DNA of 64,000 nucleotides, from assembly GCA_001828855.1 (NCBI GenBank), contig MHZT01000040.1:1-64000 (forward strand). The letters run 5' to 3'. The notes under the pieces are model-generated. The model was not told the origin of the DNA and did not search any database. It was given only the letters and a program-made list of their open reading frames with translations. Source of the stretch: Rhodobacterales bacterium RIFCSPHIGHO2_02_FULL_62_130. Lineage in GTDB: Bacteria; Pseudomonadota; Alphaproteobacteria; Rhodobacterales; Rhodobacteraceae. The translations under genes were made by a program, and so were the position numbers. Shown piece by piece: positions 55,047 through 63,279 of this stretch. How positions within the stretch are numbered: the first letter of the stretch is position 1; each line of letters opens with the position of its first letter.

Positions 55047-55652
55047 TCACTGTCCCGCCAAGGCATATCCTAGTCGTTGTCCTTTGGCATGAATACCGAT
55101 CCGGACCCACTTGCCGTCGAGGACAATTTCCGTAGCAAAGTTGAGCGTCTCGGCGTCATGCGCCTGCTTGCAGACAATACGGGACAAAAGAAACCGCGCC
55201 GCGCCTTGTGGGCTGGCGTCAAGACTGGTCGCGCAATGATACCGTGTCAGATGACACTTGGCCCCGAAGACCGTGCGATCCCAGAACGTATGGCGGTTGT
55301 TGCTTGGCAGGCCCAGCGTCGTTTCGCCGTTGGCCTGTGTCAGGGCTGACAGCATTTCCTCGAACCCGTCTGGCCGACGTTCTGCCGCCACGGGAGCCGA
55401 GGGGTTTACGAACAGCAGGCTACGCGCCCCGATGCGGGCAATTGCTGCGGCGGGTGTTGTGGTAACCGCTGCGGTGTCGGCGTGATCCAGAAGCAATGCC
55501 CGTGCGCCGGGCAAGACCTGCGACACAATCCTCAGATCAATGCGGTTATCCTCGGACCTCGCGACAATCCCGTCCAGAAAATTCAGGATCGAAGTGGAAT
55601 GCACATAGGGGCGGGTGCCAAGCAACGGGAAGTCTGGATACAGATACGTCAT
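55047..55652 (-). CDS. Unrecognised 201-residue protein of the ACP trio
   Basis: I do not recognise this protein. It starts at ATG 55652, which overlaps the hydrolase stop by ATGA and follows GGAGGGGGGA. No signal peptide or membrane helix is visible. Notable stretches are MTYLYPDFPLLGTRPYVHSTSI at the N-terminus, LGLPSNNRHTFWDRTVFGAKCHLTRYH in the middle and a C-terminal beta-like segment ATEIVLDGKWVRIGIHAKGQRLG. A conserved H/C pair could be catalytic. Coupling to an acyl carrier protein and a hydrolase suggests acyl-group chemistry, which is inference only. Confidence 0.6.
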   Translation of the reverse strand: MTYLYPDFPLLGTRPYVHSTSILNFLDGIVARSEDNRIDLRIVSQVLPGARALLLDHADTAAVTTTPAAAIARIGARSLLFVNPSAPVAAERRPDGFEEMLSALTQANGETTLGLPSNNRHTFWDRTVFGAKCHLTRYHCATSLDASPQGAARFLLSRIVCKQAHDAETLNFATEIVLDGKWVRIGIHAKGQRLGYALAGQ

Positions 55653-56641
55653 TCCCCCCTCCGATGCGCCGGACTCAACGCGGGGTAGTCGGCAATATCG
55701 GGGAAGTCTTTGCCAGCCACCGCTGTGGCCAGGTCGGTCTGAAATATGCCCATGGCGCAAAGCGCATCAAGCACGACATGGTTTTCATGTCCGCCAAGAG
55801 CGATGGTCTCTGCAAAACCCGATGCCGCAAGATGTCGGGCATAGCTGCTGTCACGCGCATTTGCCTCACCATAATAGTACCGTACGCGACAGCCGCTGTG
55901 CTTAAGGCGCGGGTCCACGGCATCGGCGTCAAGGTTCAGCCGTTCCAAGATCTGGCGTAGACGCTGGATCGGGGGGCGTTGATCGTCGGGTTCGATACAG
56001 GTTGGGCCGGCAAGGCAGATCAGATGCGAGGCCCCGATGTCATGGGCATAGTGCAAGGCGGCAAAACTGCCGCTTGAAGATCCCAGCACCAAGGTCCGGC
56101 GACAGTTCAGGCGCGTCATGGTTTCCCTTATGCGGCCAGTCAGGTCTGCCACACTGGGCGCATCGCCGATGCCTTCAAGAAACACGGATTTCGATTTGTC
56201 TTTCAGATACAGGATCGGGCAACCGGTGGTTTCCAGAAGCCCATGCACAAGCGGAAGCGGGTAATTGAAACGATGCACCTGTCCGGTAAAAACGACGATC
56301 AGCGTGTCGGCGTTGTCCTGGCCTTCAAACAAAGAAAACTCTGCATCCGGATCATGTTTTTCTGTAAATGCACGACCGTCATAGCCTTGTGGCAATGCTG
56401 ACGTCATTCGGAACAGCGCGTCGGTGACTTCGCTGTTCAATTCACGGTGACTTCTTTCAACAAAATGCCTTACGACATCAATCCGTCCGCGCTGGATCAA
56501 ATCCTCAAGCGCTAAACGGATAATAGAAATATCCCTAATTCCATGTGGGTAGACGAATCCCGCCCTGACCCACATCTCGATCAAAAGTGCCAAATGTTCG
56601 GCAGAGATTTTGATCTCATAACTTGTCACGCGCGCGGTCAT
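55649..56641 (-). CDS. Alpha/beta hydrolase of the ACP trio
   Basis: This 330-residue protein has a C-terminal alpha/beta-hydrolase fold. The strand and nucleophile elbow are TLVLGSSSGSFAALHYA (G-S-S-S-G), and the catalytic histidine is in GGHENHVVLDAL. The acid is probably in YYYGEANARDSSYA. The first 100 residues are helical and not part of the fold. ATG 56641 is used because the upstream candidate is TTG. It lies 12 bp after the acyl carrier protein stop, so a thioesterase or acyltransferase acting on the carrier-bound acyl group is likely. Confidence 0.75.
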   Translation of the reverse strand: MTARVTSYEIKISAEHLALLIEMWVRAGFVYPHGIRDISIIRLALEDLIQRGRIDVVRHFVERSHRELNSEVTDALFRMTSALPQGYDGRAFTEKHDPDAEFSLFEGQDNADTLIVVFTGQVHRFNYPLPLVHGLLETTGCPILYLKDKSKSVFLEGIGDAPSVADLTGRIRETMTRLNCRRTLVLGSSSGSFAALHYAHDIGASHLICLAGPTCIEPDDQRPPIQRLRQILERLNLDADAVDPRLKHSGCRVRYYYGEANARDSSYARHLAASGFAETIALGGHENHVVLDALCAMGIFQTDLATAVAGKDFPDIADYPALSPAHRRGE

Positions 56642-56653
56642 GTTCAAGTTTTT

Positions 56654-56896
56654 CTATCTGTCTGCAATTCTGTCAAAATGTCTGATGATGTCATCGAAGT
56701 TTCTGACAGATTCTGGTGATGTAACCTCTTTCAGATTCAGCTGATCAGACAGTTCAAGGTAAAGTTCTGCTTCCGACAGCGAATCGAGGCCCGCATCCCG
56801 TGGTCCCAGTTGCGTCAGTTGTTCGTCTTGCAGATCAAATTTGTGGTCCCTTTGCAGAATAGCGATCAGAATTTCCTGTGTGCTGCGATTTGCCAT
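56654..56896 (-). CDS. Acyl carrier protein
   Basis: This 80-residue carrier protein has the phosphopantetheine serine in GLDSLSEAELYLEL (about S37) and the four-helix layout of ACPs (EILIAILQRDHKF at the start, FDDIIRHFDRIADR at the end). It is not the fatty-acid synthesis ACP, because no fab genes are near and the motif is LDSLSEAE rather than DSLDTVE. ATG 56896 is preferred over 56914. It heads a minus-strand trio facing the glycosyltransferase operon. Confidence 0.82.
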   Translation of the reverse strand: MANRSTQEILIAILQRDHKFDLQDEQLTQLGPRDAGLDSLSEAELYLELSDQLNLKEVTSPESVRNFDDIIRHFDRIADR

Positions 56897-57769
56897 AAGA
56901 CGGGTCTTCCACAAGTTGTCATGCGTATACCGAGATCATCTTCGACGATGCCACATCAGATTCGCTTGGCAAAGCTGTTTCGGCGGCGGTCACCGGCGCA
57001 TCTGGCAAGATCTATCCAGCCCGTAACCATGTTTCCCCTGCATAGCCAGCGGATGTCGCGTCTTAACAGGTTCCGATCAGGCCCGCGAACTGCTTGGCAG
57101 AAGCCGTCGCGTTACCTCTGCCACCAACCTAACGGGCCAGCATGCCGCAGTTTTCGTGGCACCGGCAGGCCGGCTGATCGTCGTCGATTCTCTGCCTTTC
57201 GGCCTGCACCTTCGGGCAAGACTGGCTGACTCGGGCAACGGCTAAACCGGGGCGTAACCCTCCAGCAGGCTTGGAAACATAAGGCAAAACGGCAGGGGGC
57301 GGCGCACACTGGTTCAGCACCTTTTCACAATCAAGACGCGACCACTTGCAGTTTTCTTAAACTGTCGCGGGCTTGGTTATGCACATATTCGCATAACCCT
57401 TAAGATGCCGCGCCATCACGGCTTTCCGTTGGCCTTCGAGGTCAAGATAGTTGAGGCAGGTCGGAATGATAGTTATCGGGCAAGACGGGCGTGATTGCTG
57501 GAGTGTGGGGCGCATATGTCGCAGCGATAGACCGTCAAGTCACTGATAAAATTAAGAAATATTTGATCTCGGGCAGGGGGTGATGGCGCGGTGAGGGCAG
57601 TCTTGACGCATTTTTGACACAGTTTCGACACGAATAGCTGCAATTTGGATATTTGTTACGAAAATTTTGTTTGACTATATTCTATCTGGATATACACCTT
57701 CGATACCTGTATGCGGTATGTTATGTACCGTTGTTATGGTACGCTAAAGTAAAAATTCATGAGGGTGAA
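56897..57769. promoter_or_regulatory. Long control region between the ACP trio and the exported cluster
   Basis: No supported gene lies in these 873 bases. The left half (56900-57320) has short open frames that look like noise or old coding debris. The right half is AT-rich. A perfect inverted repeat GGTTATGC-8-GCATAACC lies at 57375-57398. Three direct repeats occur at 57603-57631, and GTACC-8-GGTAC at 57725-57742, inside the leader of the next gene. The density of elements and the size of the gap suggest strong regulation. Confidence 0.5.
57603..57631 (+). promoter_or_regulatory. Three direct repeats at 11-bp spacing
   Basis: TTGACGC (57603), TTGACAC (57614) and TCGACAC (57625) start exactly 11 bp apart, one helical turn. 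Such spacing is typical of tandem response-regulator sites. TTGACA is also a fair -35 element. Confidence 0.5.
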
Positions 57770-58636
57770 ATGAAAAAGCTTCTTCTTTCCGTCGCAGCAC
57801 TTGGCCTGCTCGCAGGCGCAGCGTCCGCGCAAGATCTCACGTCGCTGAACACCTCGGCGTCGCTGAGCGGTTCTATCCCGACTGCCTCGCCGTTCCTGGT
57901 GAGCAACACCGGCCGCATTCTCAGCAACGGCTTCGGCTCCAGCGCTGCGACCTCGGACATCACCGACGCAACCTTCGGCGTGACCGGCTTCGCATCTTCG
58001 ACAAACAATGCTGGTATCGCTGACGCGTCGTCGGGTGCGATCATTGTGAACAACTTTGACCGTGACGTTGCTGTGAACGGCGCGATGATCGGCATGGGCA
58101 CCACCACCGTCACCGCTGGCGCGACCAACTCGTTCGGCGGCTCTGCGGAGTCATCGGCTGACGGTCGTGTTGGCACGATCATTGATGGCGGCTTGGCTCC
58201 TGATACCCTGCAAAACTCGGCGGTTGACTTGGCGTCCGAGGCAGCGCTTGCTGGCTCGAACAACACCTCGGCTGCTATCGGTCTGCAGGGCACCTCGCTT
58301 GACTTCGTTGGTTCGTCGGGTACTGCGCTGACCGGCACCACGCTGGCAACTGCTGGCGGCTCGGTTTCGGGCTTGGGTGATGATACCGGCACGCTCAGCA
58401 TCGGCGCTCTGACGGCTCCGGCAGCATCCGTTGCTGCAGGTGTTACCTCTCTGCAGACCACCGACGCAGCTGGTATCGCCTTCTCGTTCGACGATGGCGC
58501 TGGTGTTGAACTGGCCGTTCCGAGCCTCGGCGGCGGCGTGATCGAAGCTACCGGCACGACCGCTTCGGGTCTGTCCAGCGGCTTCTTCTCGGCTGGCGGC
58601 TCGACCTCGTTCGGCCTGATTGCACCGGCACCGTAA
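57770..58636 (+). CDS. Secreted Gly/Ser/Thr/Ala-rich protein
   Basis: This 288-residue exported protein has a clear signal peptide (MKKLLLSVAALGLLAGAASA). The mature part is made mostly of Gly, Ser, Thr, Ala, Leu, Val and Asp. By eye it has no Lys, Cys, His, Trp or Tyr and few Arg, so it is very acidic. Repeated patterns such as TGFASSTNNAG, TAGGSVSGLGDDTG and TASGLSSGFFSAGGSTS suggest a beta-solenoid, amyloid-like or S-layer-like structural protein. I know no family for it. GAGGGTGA precedes ATG 57770, and the codon choice is restricted, which suggests high expression. A 12-bp hairpin follows the stop. Confidence 0.75.
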   Translation: MKKLLLSVAALGLLAGAASAQDLTSLNTSASLSGSIPTASPFLVSNTGRILSNGFGSSAATSDITDATFGVTGFASSTNNAGIADASSGAIIVNNFDRDVAVNGAMIGMGTTTVTAGATNSFGGSAESSADGRVGTIIDGGLAPDTLQNSAVDLASEAALAGSNNTSAAIGLQGTSLDFVGSSGTALTGTTLATAGGSVSGLGDDTGTLSIGALTAPAASVAAGVTSLQTTDAAGIAFSFDDGAGVELAVPSLGGGVIEATGTTASGLSSGFFSAGGSTSFGLIAPAP

Positions 58637-58649
58637 TCTCTTCAAATAA

Positions 58650-58679
58650 GATGGTCGCCGCAATCTTGTGGCGGCCATC
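58650..58679 (+). terminator. Attenuator-like hairpin after the secreted protein
   Basis: GATGGTCGCCGC (58650-58661) pairs with GTGGCGGCCATC (58668-58679), twelve pairs with two G-T wobbles and a six-base loop. There is no U-run, so partial termination or message stabilisation is likely between the first and second genes of the cluster. Confidence 0.55.
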
Positions 58680-58715
58680 ACCCTCTAAGACACAGAACGG
58701 ATTAAGGTGCGGATA

Positions 58716-59438
58716 ATGGTAACAAAACCAGTACATGTCGTTGTTATCAGTCTTGCATTTGCGCTTTTCGGGGCGGTGACTCAGGTATCAGCGCAGGCCG
58801 CCAGCGGCGGTGACAGTGCTGCGGATTCAGCCTCGAATGCGACAAACAACAGTGCGAACCAAGCTTCGGTGAATACTGGTAACAACGTATTTGATTTTTC
58901 CGGCGCAACATCGGCTCCGAATGCTCCGGGCTTGCCCAGTTTTGCGGGTGGTCCGTGCCTTGGCACATCTGTTTCGGTGGGTGGGTCGCTGCCCGGATTT
59001 GGCATAAGCGGCGGCAAGTCGACAGAAGACGAAGCCTGTCAGCGCAGAAGCTGGGTTCAGACGCTGATCGGTGCATCGCAGAATATGGGTCCAGAAGATG
59101 CCGCGATTATGCGGCGCTTGGCATTCGAAGTGATGCGCGAAGACAAATACCTTGCGGGTCCGTTTGAACGCATCGGCTTTGGCTCGGTTGAAACCAGCAA
59201 GCCCAGAGGCATTCCAATTTTCAGAGGTTCGCCCCGTGAAGAGGACGAAGTTTCTGGAACCAGCACATCGCAACCCGCACAGACCGAAAAGAAACCGAAA
59301 GTCCTGCGGGCCTCTCGCGTAGGTCGTCAGGCCGACGGGTGTGTTGCAGTAGTTGCAGAAGACTCTCCCCAACTTGTTGTCGACATGCTTACAAAGCGGG
59401 GCTGCGCTATCGAAATGCGTGAGTTACCGGGTACGTAA
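58716..59438 (+). CDS. Exported Cys-containing protein of unknown function
   Basis: This 240-residue exported protein has a signal peptide (VVVISLAFALFGAVTQVSAQ) and a low-complexity Ala/Ser/Asn stretch (about 30-60). A domain follows with GGPCLGTSVSVGGSLPGFGISGG...DEACQRR and the helical EDAAIMRRLAFEVMREDKYL. A Lys/Pro-rich linker and a C-terminal CVAVVAEDSP...KRGCAIEM complete it. Four cysteines could form two disulfides. I cannot name the family. ATG 58716 is used; GTG 58707 is the alternative. It lies 79 bp after the secreted protein and 21 bp before the polyproline lipoprotein. Confidence 0.7.
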   Translation: MVTKPVHVVVISLAFALFGAVTQVSAQAASGGDSAADSASNATNNSANQASVNTGNNVFDFSGATSAPNAPGLPSFAGGPCLGTSVSVGGSLPGFGISGGKSTEDEACQRRSWVQTLIGASQNMGPEDAAIMRRLAFEVMREDKYLAGPFERIGFGSVETSKPRGIPIFRGSPREEDEVSGTSTSQPAQTEKKPKVLRASRVGRQADGCVAVVAEDSPQLVVDMLTKRGCAIEMRELPGT

Positions 59439-59459
59439 ACATTAGAAGGTCAAATACTG

Positions 59460-60011
59460 ATGAATAAAAACATCTCATGGGTATTAGTTGCAGGCTTGGC
59501 AGCCTGCACCACTACCGTGGCGGCTCCGCCGTCCGCACCCGCACAGCCGGGAATGGTACCGGCTGGTCTGTCCTGCAATAGCGTGCTGCCAGAGTACATG
59601 GCCTCGACGCCGGGTTGCACTGACTACACGGGACTGACCAACAGCGACGCTTATCAGTCCAAATACGGCGCTGTGCCAGCATCGCCGGGCCTGACGTCGG
59701 CACCGATCCCCTGCAGCACGGTGTATCCGTCGGTGGCAGCGGCCTATCCGTCCTGCGCCGGTGTCCCGCCCACTCCGGGCGTGCCTATGGACCCGCCGCC
59801 GCCTCCCCCGCCACCGCCACCGCCGCCGCCCCCGCCGCCGCCTCCCCCGCCGCTTCAGGCTTCGATTGACAGCACCGTCGGCGATACCTATGTCGGTGTT
59901 GAGCTTGACGGAGATGACAGATCGGCCACTGCTGAGACGCCGAACATTCAGTCGACGATCAGCAGGGTAGACGGGGTGGTCTATTACAACGGTAATAGAT
60001 TTTCCCCTTAG
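59460..60011 (+). CDS. Lipoprotein with 20-proline spacer
   Basis: This 183-residue predicted lipoprotein has a lipobox (VAGLAAC) about 16 residues in. The first half is Pro/Cys-containing (LSCNSVLPEYMASTPGC, PCSTVYPSVAAAYPSCAG). An uninterrupted run of 20 prolines follows (59795-59854) and then a beta-like C-terminal domain (GDTYVGVELDGDD, VDGVVYYNGNRFSP). Cysteines occur in pairs that could close disulfides. The polyproline rod could span the cell wall or hold the C-terminal domain away from the membrane. Translation of such a run needs elongation factor P. The function is unknown. Confidence 0.72.
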   Translation: MNKNISWVLVAGLAACTTTVAAPPSAPAQPGMVPAGLSCNSVLPEYMASTPGCTDYTGLTNSDAYQSKYGAVPASPGLTSAPIPCSTVYPSVAAAYPSCAGVPPTPGVPMDPPPPPPPPPPPPPPPPPPPPLQASIDSTVGDTYVGVELDGDDRSATAETPNIQSTISRVDGVVYYNGNRFSP

Positions 60012-60041
60012 TGGCCTGATGGCAAGTAAGTGAGGAAGACA

Positions 60042-60479
60042 ATGCTAAGTGCTGCCATTCGTGGAGCAGTCTCTTCATGCGCTCTGGGTGCATTCCTTGC
60101 ACTCGGGGCGTGTGCCTCGTTACCGGTTGTCGAAACCCGCGAGGTGCCTACGGTTACCTTTGTTTTCTTCGACGATGGGTCGGCAGAACTGACTGCATCT
60201 GCGGAAGATGTCCTGAAGGACGCCTCTCGTTATGTCCGCGGATATGAGAATGTCAGCATCGTGCTGGCGGCCCACATGACCAAGGCCGAGGATCTGGCTG
60301 GAAACAAGATTGACGCGGCGCGTTTCGATGCGGTTCACGCGAAACTGGTCGAACTTGGCGTGGATGAAGAAAAGATCACGGGCGGTCCGGTCGGACCAAT
60401 CGAGATTCTTGACACTGAGTCCGACAATGGCGCTGCGGATCGCCGCGTCGACGTCGGGTTTATTGTAACCGCGCCTTAG
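60042..60479 (+). CDS. OmpA-like lipoprotein
   Basis: This 145-residue predicted lipoprotein has a lipobox (FLALGACAS) at about 20-28. The rest fits a small OmpA-C-like peptidoglycan-associated domain: TVTFVFFDDGSAELTASAEDVLKDASRYV, a helix with DAARFDAVHAKLVELGVDEEKIT, and the closing ADRRVDVGFI. The usual NxxLSxxRAxxV motif is only partly conserved. GAGGAAGA precedes ATG 60042; GTG 60030 is less likely. It is the last gene of the exported cluster and is followed by a strong terminator. Confidence 0.72.
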   Translation: MLSAAIRGAVSSCALGAFLALGACASLPVVETREVPTVTFVFFDDGSAELTASAEDVLKDASRYVRGYENVSIVLAAHMTKAEDLAGNKIDAARFDAVHAKLVELGVDEEKITGGPVGPIEILDTESDNGAADRRVDVGFIVTAP

Positions 60480-60512
60480 ACGTCGGCACCGTAACTCCGG
60501 TCTCAAGACCTT

Positions 60513-60547
60513 AAGATTGCAGCAAGTTGCTGCAATCTTTTTTATTT
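60513..60547 (+). terminator. Intrinsic terminator
   Basis: AAGATTGCAGCAA (60513-60525) pairs with TTGCTGCAATCTT (60527-60539), followed by TTTTTTATTTT. It is the clearest rho-independent terminator in the window and closes the exported cluster. In reverse it could serve a minus-strand gene. Confidence 0.85.
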
Positions 60548-60753
60548 TAGCCACCTGCCGCCGGCTGTGTGGACAGATCAGCCAGTCTGACCCAGACCTG
60601 CGGCAAACAGGTCAAGTCAAAATCCTCCGCCGAACCGCGTTGAAGCGGCATTGCGATCCAGCATCGATGTCTGAGGATCATCCAACCTGCCTTGGGCAAG
60701 GTGGGTTCACGGATTGCGGCAACAATGCCATTGGTCTCCGGTGTTCTTTGCAA
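60547..60753 (-). CDS. Possible small protein in the gap before cpaF
   Basis: The 384-bp gap 60480-60863 holds the terminator and one open minus-strand frame of 68 codons from TTG 60753. Its translation looks protein-like (WMILRHRCWIAMPLQRGSAEDFDLTCLPQVWVRLADL) and its stop abuts the terminator, which could then work in both directions. No good ribosome site is seen. It may equally be chance. Confidence 0.25.
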   Translation of the reverse strand: MQRTPETNGIVAAIREPTLPKAGWMILRHRCWIAMPLQRGSAEDFDLTCLPQVWVRLADLSTQPAAGG

Positions 60754-60863
60754 ACCCCCGCGTAGTCGGTATGGTCAAAGCAAGGGACTGCAAATCACGT
60801 ACTGGTGGGGTAGGGCGGTTTGCAGTCAGAGCGCGCATAGTGCGGCGCATGGAGGAGCCAGCT

Positions 60864-62294
60864 ATGGCCTTTGGAAAAGCACGCCGTGTTGGAACGACGA
60901 CCACGGCTACGCCGCGGGTGGTGCAGATTCCGGGTGAAGTGGTCGAAGCCGACGCGCCGCCGGATACGGCAGCAGATAGCGCCGATGAAGTCTTCAAACT
61001 GATGGACGAAGTTCGGGTTTCATTGGTGAATATCATCGATGCGGCGCATATCGATAAGCTAAAGCCGCAAGAGGCACGGGCTGAGATCGCCTCGGCCATC
61101 CGCCGGATTCTGGAACGCCGCCCTGTGCAGGTTCCGACTTTTCTGGCCGACAGGGTGGTCGATGAACTTGTCGATGATGTGCTGGGCTTTGGCCCGCTTG
61201 AACCCCTTCTTGCCCAAGACAATCTGACCGACATCATGGTGAACGGCCCGAAGGATGTTTACGTCGAGATGGGCGGGCGCATCCAGAAGGTTGACGTGCA
61301 GTTCCGTGACAACAACCATCTGATGAATATCTGCCAGCGGATCGTGTCACTGGTTGGACGCCGGATTGATGAATCCTCGCCGATTTGTGACGCGCGCCTG
61401 CCCGATGGATCGCGTGTGAACGTCATTGTGCCGCCGCTTGCCTTGAAGGGGCCGACGCTGACGATCCGCAAGTTCAAGAAGGACAAGCTAAAGCTGGATG
61501 ATCTGGTGCGCTTCGGCTCGATCACGGCGGAAGGGGCCGAAATCATTCAGGTGATCGGTCACACGCGCTGCAATCTGATTGTTTCAGGTGGCACGGGGTC
61601 AGGCAAGACAACGCTTCTGAACTGCATTGCGGGGTTTATCGACAAATCCGAACGTGTGGTGACCTGCGAAGATTCCGCCGAGTTGCAGTTGCAGCAGCCG
61701 CATGTTGTGCCGCTTGAAATGCGCCCGCCAAACCTTGAAGGCGAGGGCGAGGTTCGTATGGCGGATCTGGTCAAGAACTGTCTGCGGATGCGTCCCGACC
61801 GCATCGTGGTGGGTGAGGTGCGTGGCGGTGAGGCGTTTGATCTGCTCCAAGCCATGAACACCGGCCATGATGGATCGATGGGAACGGTTCACGCCAATAG
61901 CCCGCGAGAGGCGCTGCGTCGTCTGGAAACCATGATCACGGGCGGAGGTTACGCCCTGCCTGCGCGTAACATTCGGGAAATGATTGCAAACTCGATCGAT
62001 GTCATCATCCATGCAGCGCGTTTGCGCGATGGCAGGCGGGTGATCACCCACATCACCGAGTTGATCGGGATGGAAGAAGACATCATCACAACGCAGGATC
62101 TTTACCTTTTTCACATCGAAGGCGATGACGGCCATGGCCATGTTATAGGGCGGCATAGCGGCACAGGTATCAATCAGCCGAAAATATGGTCCAAGGCTGT
62201 GTATTACGGAGAACAGAACAAACTTGCGGCGGCGCTGCAGATTGCCAACAGCGAGATTAAACCGGATGTGACATCGGAAATCGGGATGGTCTAG
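60864..62294 (+). CDS. cpaF: Tad/Cpa pilus secretion ATPase CpaF (TadA)
   Basis: This 476-residue ATPase powers Flp/Tad pilus assembly. It has the CpaF-type N-terminal region (DEVFKLMDEVRVSLVNIID), the FGPLEPLLAQDNLTDIMVNGP motif, Walker A SGGTGSGKTTLLNC, Walker B RIVVGEVRGGEAFDLLQAMNTGHDG and the TVHANSPREALRRLE His box. It lacks the zinc-binding cysteines of GspE, so it belongs to pili and not to the type II system upstream. ATG 60864 is supported by GGAGGAG; an upstream ATG at 60849 is less likely. tadB follows one base after its stop. Confidence 0.93.
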   Translation: MAFGKARRVGTTTTATPRVVQIPGEVVEADAPPDTAADSADEVFKLMDEVRVSLVNIIDAAHIDKLKPQEARAEIASAIRRILERRPVQVPTFLADRVVDELVDDVLGFGPLEPLLAQDNLTDIMVNGPKDVYVEMGGRIQKVDVQFRDNNHLMNICQRIVSLVGRRIDESSPICDARLPDGSRVNVIVPPLALKGPTLTIRKFKKDKLKLDDLVRFGSITAEGAEIIQVIGHTRCNLIVSGGTGSGKTTLLNCIAGFIDKSERVVTCEDSAELQLQQPHVVPLEMRPPNLEGEGEVRMADLVKNCLRMRPDRIVVGEVRGGEAFDLLQAMNTGHDGSMGTVHANSPREALRRLETMITGGGYALPARNIREMIANSIDVIIHAARLRDGRRVITHITELIGMEEDIITTQDLYLFHIEGDDGHGHVIGRHSGTGINQPKIWSKAVYYGEQNKLAAALQIANSEIKPDVTSEIGMV

Positions 62295-62295
62295 G

Positions 62296-63279
62296 ATGGA
62301 AGTGGCCCCGATTGACGCGCTGATCGTAGGAATGGTGTTCCTGACGGTCTTTTTGCTGCTTATCGGGCTGCAGGGACGAAAGTTACGCGCCGAACGACCA
62401 TTGGAAGAGCGACTGACGCATCTTGGCTTGCGGAGCGGTCCCGTATCTGGCGATGGCAATGATGAAGAGTTGCGGTCGCGCGAAGCACTTAAAAAGGCAC
62501 TGAAAGAACTGGAAGCCCTGCAAAAAAGCGAGGGACGTTCCTATCTGCGTCATCTCTTGAAAAGCTCGGGTGTAGGGCGCAGTTTGGCTGTGCATGTCGG
62601 GATTTCGGTTATTGTCGCGATTTTGGTCTTTGCGATCAGCCTTCTGCTTAACCTCAACCTGATCCTGAGCTTTGCTCTGGCCATTCTTCTGGGCGGGTGG
62701 TTGCCGATCCTTCAACTCAAGATGGCGGTCAATCGTCGGATGAGGCTGTTTGTCGATGATATGCCCGGCGCGCTTGATCTGGTGGTGCGCGGTATCCGCG
62801 CGGGATTGCCACTTCTGGAATGTCTGAAACTGACCGCAAGCGAGTGGCGCGACCCGCTGCGGTCCGAGTTTTTGCAGATTATCAATGACATGGGCATCGG
62901 TCTTACGATCAAGGAGGCAATCGCGCGATTTGCCGAAAGGGTGCCACTCCAAGAGGCGCGGCTGTTTGCCATTGTGATTGCGATACAGGCGCAGTCTGGC
63001 GGGAACCTGTCGGAGGTCCTCACAAATCTGGCCGAACTGTTGCGGGAGCGGTCCAAGCTTCAGGCCAAGATCAAGGCGATGACCTCCGAGGCCCGCACTT
63101 CGGCCTGGATCATCGGTAGCATTCCGGTGCTGCTGATCGGGGCGGTTTCGGTGTTCTCGCCCGGCTTTCTTGCGCCCTTGTTCGACACGGCATTCGGGAA
63201 TGTCATTTTGGGGGTTTGCGGTGGCTGGATGGCCCTTGGGATGTTGGTCATGACATCAATGATGAAGGTTGATCTGTGA
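62296..63279 (+). CDS. tadB: Tad pilus inner-membrane protein TadB
   Basis: This 327-residue GspF-like platform protein of the Tad system has an N-terminal helix (IVGMVFLTVFLLLIGLQG), a helix pair around 95-135 and a cytoplasmic GspF domain with VDDMPGALDLVVRGIRAGLPLLECL and EARLFAIVIAIQAQSGGNLSEVLTNLA. Two C-terminal helices follow. It starts one base after cpaF and overlaps tadC in an ATGA-like junction. TadB and TadC together make the membrane base on which CpaF acts. Confidence 0.92.
   Translation: MEVAPIDALIVGMVFLTVFLLLIGLQGRKLRAERPLEERLTHLGLRSGPVSGDGNDEELRSREALKKALKELEALQKSEGRSYLRHLLKSSGVGRSLAVHVGISVIVAILVFAISLLLNLNLILSFALAILLGGWLPILQLKMAVNRRMRLFVDDMPGALDLVVRGIRAGLPLLECLKLTASEWRDPLRSEFLQIINDMGIGLTIKEAIARFAERVPLQEARLFAIVIAIQAQSGGNLSEVLTNLAELLRERSKLQAKIKAMTSEARTSAWIIGSIPVLLIGAVSVFSPGFLAPLFDTAFGNVILGVCGGWMALGMLVMTSMMKVDL

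Noticed and set aside
57020..57243. Open plus-strand frame without a start codon that reads somewhat like protein
   Set aside because: No start, no ribosome site and no family match. Kept only as part of the intergenic description.
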